From: Strongylocentrotus droebachiensis
Lineage: Eukaryota; Echinodermata; Echinoidea; Camarodonta; Strongylocentrotidae
Assembly (NCBI GenBank): GCA_035222895.1
Contig: JAVYIG010007436.1
Coordinates: 1 to 64,000 of the forward strand
Length of the DNA: 64,000 nt
Reading direction: 5' to 3'
Shown here: positions 35,701-47,300 of the stretch, in pieces
Layout: each line of letters opens with the position of its first letter
Position numbering within the stretch: the stretch's first letter is position 1
Made by a program: the position numbers and the translations under genes
The notes under the pieces: generated by a model
Told to the model about the DNA's origin: nothing
Databases searched by the model: none
What the model saw: the letters and a program-made list of their open reading frames with translations, nothing else

Positions 35701-38700
35701 CTTTGACGTTGACCGTGAAATCGCATGTCAAGTAGTTTCCCAGACCATCTCGTGCAGCACAGGCAACCCAAGTGACTCCGTAGTCAAATACATGGTCCGA
35801 AGTATACGTACAGCCCACAGAGAAGTTCTGATTGTCAACGGAACCATTCACGCGTGGGGTGATGAAGACAGTAGATGATGTAGTGAGACCTTTATTCGTG
35901 GTCGAAGTTAGGTTTCCACATTGTAGCTCGAATGTTCCTTCATTTTCATATTCAATTAAAGATTAAAACTTTTACATTACAGTATACTGATTAGTTTAAA
36001 GCCCTATTCATACTAAACACACACTAGGATTCGGAAAGAAAAACAATTATTATTCCTTAAGAGAGCAGTATGTGTGTCTCCTGTATCAGTTGGCAAATGT
36101 GACCTCCCCTCCCCCCCCCCCCCCCCCAACGTATTGTTCTTGCTGCAATCTTGGAAATATGGCTCAATGAGACAGGTACCCCTGTATATTTTCGCTTCTC
36201 ACTGTTGATTTTCGTGAAATAAAAGCTCTTTTATGGTCAATTTGTTAAAAGGTAAGGCATTGAGCGGGTATCTAAGCTAACAGCTACGCGATTATTATTA
36301 TTTTTTTTTTATTATTTTTTTTTTTTTAACAATATACTTACCATCCCCGGAATATGTCCCGCTCCCAGAAAAGTCTGTTAAAAAAAAACAATTTAAGAGA
36401 AGTGTTAAAATATAGGTAACACAAATCTTAATAGGTGAAGCAAACCAAAACAAATATTAGGCTATGATTCGAAAAAAATATATATATATTATTATTCTCG
36501 AAAGCAGTATGCATGCCTCATGTATCTGATGGGAAATGTGACTTCTCCCCCTCGCCCCCCCCCCCCCCCCCCCCCCGCCGTCGTTTTTGTTTCTGGAATC
36601 TTTGATAAGTGTATATGATACTTTACGGCTCAACGAAACAAGTATCCATGCAGATTTCTGCTTAACACTGTTGATTGTCATAAAATCAGAGCTCTTTTAT
36701 CATCAATTTGTTAAAAGGTGAGGTGTTGAGCAAGCATCTAGCTATCAGCTATTCGATTCTCTTATTTTCTTTTTACTTACCATCCCCGAACGATGCCCCG
36801 CTCCCTGAATAACCTGTTCAAATTACAATGAAAGAAAAGTGTTAAAATATATCTAACACAAACCTAAATAGGTGTACCAAGCCAAAACAAACATCAGACA
36901 TTTATTCGAAAATAGATATATTGTTATTCTTCAAGAAAGCAGTTTGCATGCCTGTTGTATCAGCTGCCAAGGAGACTTCGTACCGCCCCCAACCCCCCTT
37001 TACCGTTTTTTCTGGATTCCTTTATATTCATTTATCATAGTCTTATGGCTCGACACGGCAAGTCTATCCTAGAACACAGATGTCTGCTTGACACTGTTGA
37101 TTGTCATGAAATCAAAGCTCTTTTATCATCAATTTGTTAAATAATAAGATGTTGAGCGGGCATCTCGCTATCAGCTATTCGATTCTCTTATCTTCTTTTT
37201 ACTTACCATCCCCGGACGATTCTCCGGTTCCTGAATCGTCTGTTCAAATTACATTAAAAAAAAAGGTGTTAAATATATGTAACCAAAACCTAAATACGTG
37301 AACCAAACCAGAACAAACATGCGACTATGCTTCGAAAAAAGATATATTGTTATTCTTTAAAGGGATCCGGTAACGTTGTCTCAGATTCTGAAACAAAATC
37401 CTGGATTTAGCTCATGCCGCAATCATAATTATTAACCTTTAGGTCAGTCGGGAACTCCATGACTTTTACAAGCCGATCGCCTGTCTGATTAACACTACAG
37501 TCTATTGGGGAAAACGAGTATGGTCAAACCGGTCACTCAAAGATTTTTATTTTTTGAGGCACTTCTTGATCATTTTAAAGCGCGATTTTTGTAGGGCTTC
37601 AATATTACACCATATCACATACACTGATAACACGTAGGGCCGTGTATCTCAGATTTAACATTGTTAAACGACCCCTTTAAGAAAGGAGTTTGCGTGCCTG
37701 TTGTATCAACTGCCAATGAGAACTCGTACCACCCCCCCACCCCCCCCCCCCCGCTACCTTACCGTTTTTTATGGAATCTTTTATGTTCATAAATCAACCT
37801 GGCAAGTCTTTCCTAGAACACAAATGTCTGCTTATCACTGTTGATTGTCCTGAATTCAAAGCTCTTTTATCATCAATTTCTTAAAAGGTAAGATGTTGAG
37901 CAGGCATCTAGCTATCAGCTATTCGATTCTCTTTGTTTCTTTTACCATCCCAGGACGATGCCGAGCTTACAGAATCATCTTTTCAAAATTTCAATGAAAG
38001 AGAAGTGTTAAGATATATGTATCAAAAACCTAAATAGGTGAACCAAACAAATATCAACAACAACAACAAACAAATATTTCCTACATCGTTTTAAAATCTT
38101 CTTCAGGTATCTATATTATACAAATAATGAATGGTTATGAGTTCAATAGTGCGAATATGTTCATGAGTTGAATAGAATTAACGTTAATCTTTCAACGAAT
38201 GAAAATATTTGCACTATTAAACGAATGAAAAACATTCATTATTTGTTTTATACAACATCGAAGAAGACCTAATAGAACGTTAATCAACAAATTATGCTTT
38301 ACTCCTAAATTAAAGTTCGAGTCAAGCCTTCTCGATTACATGCAGATTGCCTTCGCGTCAGATACACGCAGGGATACGCGCACATGCAGCAGAGAGGTAC
38401 GCAGTCTGCATATAACCAAAAATGCACGGCGCATATAACCAAAAATGCACGACCGTGCAATATACCATCTATTGAATATCATGTGACCAACAATCGTCCA
38501 ATCAAATGACAAGGATCCACGTAGGTGTTGTATAAAATATTATAGTCACCTGATTAACAAAAATTCAAACAAAAATAGCAGGGCACAGTTGCATATTGCT
38601 GTATTTAAAGACTTTCACATTATACCTGGGATAAGAACCAAGCAGGTGGCACCGGCATCTTCGTCATGAGCACAGTCATAACGTTCAGGTCTATCGTGGA

Positions 38701-39244
38701 AACATGTTCCCAGGTTGCTTTCTGTCCCAATACAATCCACATTACGGAGTGAGATGTCTCCTACCCCTTCACCGTATGTAGCTTGCACAGGTGCATATGC
38801 TGCACCAAAGAACCCCAGCATTGTGCATACAACATTAGCGTCTCTACCATCCCAGCCATCGTCACAGATAGTTCCCCATAGGGTTCCATTTTCTCGCACT
38901 TCAACTCTTCCCGAGTTATTATTTGGACCATCGGTGAGGCGGACTTCAAGAGAGATAGTTTCTGAAATTCAATGATATATCATGAATTCATGTTTTAGTA
39001 AGGGAATACAAGGATATCAGACAAAGAAGCAGATATTAATATCAGACGAGAAACGATAAGATATAGTAAGAGAGAGAGAGAGAGAGAAAGGAAAGGAAAG
39101 GTTGAAGAGAGGGATATGGAGGAGCAGGGGCGTACGTAGGGGGGGGGGTTTGGGGGTTTAAACCCCCCCCTTTGGTATTTTAATGTGTGTAAACCCCCCT
39201 AAAAAACCTAAAACCCTCCCCCTTTGGGTTTTTTTTTTTTGTAT

Positions 39245-39286
<42 letters not shown>

Positions 39287-39497
39287 ATACCCACGGCTAA
39301 CCTAAAAAAGGTGACCTTACCCCCCCCCCCCCCCCCCCCCCCCCAACGAAGAAAAATGTCAAATTTTGAAATTTCGAGACCAAAAAAAAAAAAAACCTTT
39401 GGGTTTTTTTTTTTTGTATTATTAAAAAAAAAAAAAAAAAAGAAAAATGTCAAATTTTGAAATTTCGAGACCAAAAAAAAAAAAAAGGTGTCCGCTT

Positions 39498-39532
<35 letters not shown>

Positions 39533-42500
39533 ACGGCTAACCTAACGGCTAACCTAAAAAAGGTGACCTTACCCCCCCCCCCCCCCAACGAAGAAAAATG
39601 TCAAATTTTGAAATTTCGAGACCAAAAAAAAAAAAAGGTGTCCGCTTACCCCCCCCCCCCCCCCCCCCCCCCACGGCTAACCTAAAAAAGGTGTCCGCTT
39701 TACCCCCCCCCCCCCCCCCCCCCTGAGCGACTTTTCGGCTGGCTGAGTCGTTGCGATTTTGTTTGGACTCCACAAAAAAAAAAAAGTTATCCCCCCCCCC
39801 CACCCCCCCCCCCCCCCCTCCCCCACTGAGCGACTTTTCGGCCGGCGAGATTTTTAAATTTTCGGGAGCGAAATATTTTAAACCCCCCCCCCCCCCCCCC
39901 CTTGAAAAAATCATGCGTACGCCACTGTGGAGGAGACATAGTAGAAGAAATAAAACAAGACTTGCGTATTAAGAATTTTCGAAAATTCACAAAGAGGGTT
40001 ACATCCTACCTGTACAGATGACACCAGCATCTTCGCTATGCTCACAATTATGGACTCCAAATTTACTCTTGATGCAGTCTTTGAGGCTACTTTCTGATCC
40101 AGTACAATCAACTTCATCAAGAAGAATGTATCCAGAACCCGCACCATACGCAGCACTGACTGGTGCACTTGACGCTTTGAAGAACCCGAGCATTCTGCAT
40201 ACGACATGGGCGTCGTTCAAATCCCATCCATCATCACATACTGTCCCCCAGATACCGTTGTACTGTACCTCAGTACTGGCGTTGTACCGTACCTCGACTC
40301 GACCTGCAGCATTATTGCTCGATCTATTAACCAAACGAACTTCAAGCTGGTTCCCTACATCAGGAGTAAGAGAGGACATTTTAATACAGGTTATTATTTT
40401 GTGTGTGCTTAAGTAAAGTGTTTGACTACGGTTGACAAGCTCTGTCTTGTCTTGTAGTTTTATTTCCCGGAATGTGGATTTAAAAAGAAATCATTATCAT
40501 ATCTGCAGTTTCTGCTTCCAAGCTAGCATTGCCATCCATACATATACCACAGTCCTATATCTGATTGTCTTTCTAGGCTGATTTTAACAGGCTAAACTTG
40601 TCTGTAAATATATCACTGCAGCTTGTCAAATGTGTGCAGGGGAGAGGAGGCTAAAAACATGAGGATGCTCGATTAATTTAATATTTATTTGGTCTGATGA
40701 TCTTACCTTCCCAAAATTAACATTATAACTTACTTTTTCCGGTCATGATTTGTCCTGCTTCTTCTTCTTCTTCTTCTTCCTTCCCCCTTTTCCCCTTTCC
40801 TACTTATCTGTTTTACTTCTCCTTGTTCGTTTCGTGTTTGTAAATTGTATGTTGTTTTGAAATATTGTCTTGTATTTCTTAAGTCTTCGTAGGCAAAATT
40901 TGAAACATTTATATTTTTATTTTTTTCTGGGGGATCCACAACCTAAAAGCACTGCTTTTTAGTGGATACCCCCCATTTCATCAGAAATTAAGAAATTCTT
41001 GTAATAATTTTATTATGTGCAAAGTTTATTTGTATAGTTTCTTGAAAAAATGAATTATTTATAAAATCAAATGAAATATCTTTGTTTACCTTTCTGTTGG
41101 AAATGAAATAAATATGAATATGAACATGAATATATGAATGTAGATGAATATAAATATATATACGGGGATTTACAATTAAGAACATTTTACCAGATAGTTT
41201 TAATAATTACTTTACTTCAAATTGTACAATTCATAGACATAGTACCAGAAATTCAAATCACTTAAGATTACCGTTATATAAATATAGTTTCTCTCAAACA
41301 ACAATTTCTTACACTGGTGTAAAATCCTGGAATTCCATACCAGTAGAGATTAAAAACAGTCCGACACTTTCTACTTTTAAACGTAAATTTAAACTGTATA
41401 TTTTACATAAAAACAATTCACAAACTTATAGTGGTACAATATAATTTTTTTGTTTGCCTGTATAATTTGCCAACTTTATTTTGTTTTATTATGTACTGTA
41501 CGTCGCTATTGTTTGTGGGTTTTTGGTTTGTTTTTGTTTTTTGTTTGTTTTTATATATAAAATATCAAAAATATCTAATATTGTTCTGGGGATTAGCCTC
41601 GACAGGCCCCTGGCCTTTGTTGGTCCCCCCACATGTTTTTTATATCTACATGTATTTAGTTGTTCTTAGATTTTGTTCGCTATTTGTTTCTCTTAATATT
41701 ATTGTTTGTTAATTGTGTATTTTGTATATGTCTGAACATGTATGTTTACTTGTTGTTTTTTATGAACCACATGTGGAAATAAAACTTGAACTTGAACTTG
41801 AACTTGAAGTCTTTGAAATACATATTGACATTGATAAGAAATGGGCAGAGTTATAATTAACTATAATTTTTTAATGAAAGAGGAAAAGTTCTCACCAGTG
41901 TTTGTTGTACTCGGGATCCAAACGTCAGGTCGGCTAGTTCGCCAATCTATAGGCGAAAACGTCGAAGTGATAAACAACAGTCGTAAAGTCTGGCTAAATG
42001 TATCGATATGTGATGCGGCATAGATTATTATTGAAAAATGAGAATAAACCTGGTAAGATTGTATGAATAGAAAGGTTCGACAGGGGCGTTTTTTTATTGT
42101 AAACCCCTTGGGTCATACGGCACTTTCTTTTGGTTTTAAGCGCTATATAAAAGCGGAATATTATTATTATCATTATTATTTGTGTAGAAGTAGAGAAAGT
42201 ATGCTTACAATAGAACTACCACTAAAACTAAAAAGCATGTTACATATGCTTACCTATGTCAAATCCACTTGAGGTCGATGTGTCCCTGTCGTCTGGTTCT
42301 GAATCTATATTTGATACACCTTTGATATGCGGGAGAAGAATGATGGACAATATGAATCGAAAGGAGACTATTTCCCAATTAGCCATTGTTGGATTCTGAG
42401 GAGAGCGGATAGAGGATATGTTGTATGCAGTGATCCAGCTTGGAGCAATGTGTCATGTTCAGGGTCGAAGGGTTATTCCACACTGATCATGTGATACACA

Positions 42501-44285
42501 AGGAAACATGACACCTCACTTCCTGCATCATAATAACGAGTTACTCGTTGATTTGTAGGGTCATCGAGTGAGGAAGAGAATTGAAATAATAATGTTGATA
42601 CTTCTCATCATGAACATGGTTGTGTGATTCAAACTTTCACAAATTCAATCCCCCTTTTATCTTTCAATACAATTTCTACCAAATGATCGCTAACAAGGAG
42701 CATCAAATAAAAAGTTTGTATCATGTTCATTAGCAGTTGCTATCTGAGACCAGCACAATATTACATCCCTATTCGAACTTTAGGAAAGGCTTGTGTTCTT
42801 GAACGCGATGGTTTTCCGGATTGGTAAATCTCTTCTTCAAAAGGGTTTTTTTTTTTCATCATCACCATTTTAGAAAGAGAGCAGGGAAATCCCCCTTTTT
42901 TGGGGGGGGGGGGGGGGCGGGGGGTTGCGCACAAACAACTTTTGTGATATTTCCTCAACATCTGCTCAAGGGAATTTGAGACTGATGCTGTTACAAAAGT
43001 CAATAACCTTATTGTAAACTGTCAGACAATATCATCTGCCAGCATGATATAGCAAGAGTCCCAGCAGTAGCATTTCAACCTTTTACATAGAGTGGAAGTG
43101 AAGCTCGTTGTTCGTATTCTATCAATATTTATCAAGTGGAAGCTGCTGGCAATAGTAATTATTACAAAAAGCATTTTCTAGGTCTCTATTTGTTTATTTG
43201 GATGCTTAACTATCGTTGACCTGATTCGACATTTCGGCTGACAAAAGCCCTACACGCGAGCACCCATTACCATTATATTAAATTGGATTGAATCTGGGTC
43301 GTACCCTATTTAGTATATCCTCTGACACAAACAAACAAACAAATACATGAAACACAACATGAACCAAAAGTTATGGCTTTCGATTTTTGTATGACATGGC
43401 CTGCTAAGACATGTATACTAATCAATGATCAACGAGCTATATGTCAACGTTTTTAATAAAGAATTAGACAATGCAATAGGTGGTTAATAATGGTGGGTAG
43501 AATTAACAGAATGAAACGACCTGTCACTGTACCTTCACAGATGACCCCAGCATCCTCAGAATGAGTGCAGTCATTATGTCCGAATTTATTCGTGATGCAG
43601 TCTCCAAGGCTGTTTTCTGATCCAGTACAATCAACCTCATCAAGAAGAATGTATCCAGAACCCGCACCGTATGTAGCACTGACTGGTGCACTTGACGCTT
43701 TGAAGAACCCGAGCATTCTGCATACGACATGGGCGTCGTTCAAATCCCATCCATCATCACATACTGTCCCCCAGATACCGTTGTACTGTACCTCAGTACT
43801 GGCGTTGTACCGTACCTCGACTCGACCTGTAGCATTGCTCGAATCATTAACCAAACGAACTTCAAGCTGTTTCCCTACAACATGAGTAAGGGAGGACATT
43901 TTAATACAGGTTATTCTTTTGTGTGTGCTTAAGTCAAGTGTTTGACTACGGTTGACAAGCTCTGTCGTGTCTTGTAGGTTTATTTCCGGGAATGTGGATT
44001 TAAACAGAAATAATAATTATTGCCTAAACAGATCTGATATCGGCCGTCTCTGTCTATCCTATTAATTTGTGTAGCTGTTTCATTTCTTATTCCAAGCTAG
44101 CATTACCATCCAGACATATACCCCAGTCCTATCTCTTATTATCTTTGTGCCCCGTTCCGTCAACTAGTATTAACATTATAGATCTAATTTCCCAGGCTGA
44201 TGTTGACAGGATAACATTGGCTATACACATATCACGACAGCATGTAAAAGATTACCGCTGGGGAGTGACGGCTAATAATATGACG

Positions 44286-44318
<33 letters not shown>

Positions 44319-47300
44319 TGTTTCTTTTAATAGCGCTATATACAATTTACAACTGATCAAAGCGTTTTGCAAAACAAATACATCAATGAATTAAAACTCA
44401 ACAAAAAATATAATATAAAATGTAATGCAGATAATTACAATGTAAATAGGTGTGTTTTGAGATGTTTCTTAAATATAATATACAGTGATTCATAATGATT
44501 TAAATGAGAAAGACTGTGGAATACATTTATACCAAACAGGTAGAATTATAGTTTACCACAAAAAAAAGATAATCAAAGAGGAAGTTCTCACCAATTCTTG
44601 TTTTCGGGATCCAAATGTGAGGTTGGAAAGCTCGTGAATCTATAGTTTAAAAAAGTGAAATGTTAAACAACAGTCGTAGTCTTTAAGTGTATCGATTCGT
44701 GTTGTGGCATAAGTTTTAAACAAAATAAACAAATAAACCCGGTTTGAGTTTAAGAATAGAAAAGATTCGACAGGGAGGCGTTATTTTATTGTTAATTCTT
44801 TGGCCCGAATTCACAAAGGATGTTTGTCGACAAACCTAGGTTTACAACGAGTTTTTACAAACGTGTAAAAATGCGTCGAAACGCGTCATATGACGCATAT
44901 AAACCTAAGTTTGTCGACAAACCTCCTTTGTGAATTCGGGCCATTGGGTCGTATGGCACTGTCTCCTGGCATGTGTAGAAGTAGAGAAGGTATGCTAACG
45001 ATAGAACTACCATTAAAACTAACAACGTCTGCTCAAGGCTTTTTGAGACTGATACTCTTACAGTAGTAAACAATCCTATTGTAACTGTAAAACAATATCA
45101 GTTGCCAGCTCACATGGGCAAGAGTCCCAGCAGTAGCATTTTAACCTTTCACATATAGCGAATATGAATGGTCGTTTTACGTATTCTACCCACCCCCATC
45201 TAGTGGAATGTTTGGAAGCTGTGAGCAAAACGTAATAACAAATGCGTTTGCTAGGAATATATTTGTTTATAAAGATATTTTATCGTTGTTGGCCTTAATC
45301 GAATATCATATTAATTTCATATCAAATATTATTGAACTAAGGGTAATTCCTGAGTATTCAGCATAGTTTTTCGCATCAATAAAACAAACTACGACCTAAA
45401 ACACAACATAATCATATTATAAACAACTTTGGATTGTTGCATTACATGTCCTGCTTAGACATATCTAGTAAACACTGGTCAATGAGCTATATGTCGATGA
45501 TTTAGAGAATTAGGCAATGCAATAGTTGGTTAATAACGATATGTGAAATTAAAAGAATGAAACAAACGGTCATTGTACCTCCACAGGTCACCCCAGCATC
45601 TTCGCTGTGAAAACAATCATGTTCTCCAAATTCACTCTTGATGCAGTGTTCGAGGCTGGTTTCTGATCCAGTACATTCAACTTCATCAAGATGAATCTTT
45701 CCAGAACCCGCACCATATGCAGCCATGACTGGTGCACTTGACGCGTTGAAGAAATCAAGCATTCTGCAAACGACATGGGCGTCGTTCAAATCCCATCCAT
45801 CATCACATACGGTTCCCCATGTACCGTTGTACCCTATCTCAACTCGACCTGAAGCGTTGTTCGATCCATTAACCAAGCGAACGTCAAGATAATCTGGTCC
45901 TAAATGTGAGTAAAATACAGCATTATTATGCTAGATCATACTACTATACTCTGTGAAAACAAGGAGAGGTAAATATCAACGATATTATGAATAGCAATGT
46001 TTTAAATGATGACACTTTAAAAAGAAGAACAATTTCATGACCGTCGATTCAATCGAAATAATTCTTCATGAAAAGGTATATTTACAGAAAAGCCACCTTT
46101 ATATCAATAAAACAAATTAAATACAGAATAACTATAATAAGGGGTCGAAAAAAATAATCACATAAACGTATCGTACGTTGACCCATAATGTTGCATAAAA
46201 TAATCATACAAACTAAATAAATAAACATGTGACAAAAGGTGTATAACACTAATCGTAATTTTTGAGAAATCAATGTACAAAATATACGTCGTTTCATTTT
46301 TTACCTCTAGTGCGCATTGAGCAATTGATTTCAAGTAGCGCCTTACATTAAAAAAAAATCACTATTACTAATATCATTATCATTGTTAACAATTTTAAAA
46401 ACACTGCTTTATTATTAATAGATGATTATATATAAATACTTAACCAACTTAGATGAAGACGTACTGTAGTTGTAAGAAGTAAATACGAACTACGCTTTTG
46501 TAATGACCCCCTCATTTTCACAAGTCAAATAGTCTTAACTTAAAAGATGTTCGAACTGTGGAGTTTTTCAAATATCAATAATGTGTCTAAATGTATCTTA
46601 AAATGTACCTAAATGTAACTAAATTATTGCATTTTCGTTTCCAGATATAATATCGTTCATTTTGCTATAGTGTTCGTGTTTTGTTTACATTTGAGCATGT
46701 GAAATATAAAAATTGAATTTATGTCAATTAAATTACATGTATCAACATCACAATCATCATCATTAGTAGTACCTTAACAACCATGAGAGACACCCTTACA
46801 TAACATATTTAAACGGAAGAGTGTGACAGGCTTACCAGACATATAAAATATAAAGGCACTCACCTTTGGTGCTAGACTGTTTATCTGTACTCAAAATTGT
46901 TGAAGCCTCAGTGGTGATGTCTGCGCATTGGTAACAAGAATAAAAAGGATGGATATATATAAGCATGTCAAAGAGAATTCAATTGCAGAGAGCAATTTGA
47001 CAATTTTGTAATGATGGATTGTCTTTTACTGGATCAACGATCATTGTCCCGCTACCATACAAGTGTTAGCCATAAGGCCTTAAATAAAGGATGTTGTATT
47101 GCCCTTTGCGACCAACCCCAAAATCTTGAAATCTACGGTCGGCTTTTTGAAGTAGAAAAAATAACCGTTTTTTAGAGGAAAAAAAAATTAAATCATTCAA
47201 AACTGTAAAAAAATATCAACCAAAAGAGGAGGAAGAAGAAGAAGAAAATAAAGGTTTCCGACCGACCGACCGACCGACCCATGTTTTGGCAAGTAAAGGG

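Larger units (their letters stand above)
35993..38040. repeat. Tandem array of mini-exon units
   Basis: Four units of about 420-440 bp, each with a 33-nt exon, a poly-C tract, gcatgcctgttgtatca-like sequence, caatttgttaaaaggt and ctaaataggtgaacc. Unit 4 carries a 316-bp MITE. Purely intronic apart from the mini-exons. Confidence 0.85.

Noticed and set aside
39549..39990. Gly-rich open frames around 39.5-40.0 kb
   Set aside because: Products of poly-C/poly-G tracts in the repeat element, not proteins.
40018..40416. 132-aa plus-strand open frame opposite the SRCR exon
   Set aside because: Antisense shadow; the same shadow recurs at 43565-43885 because the SRCR exon is duplicated.
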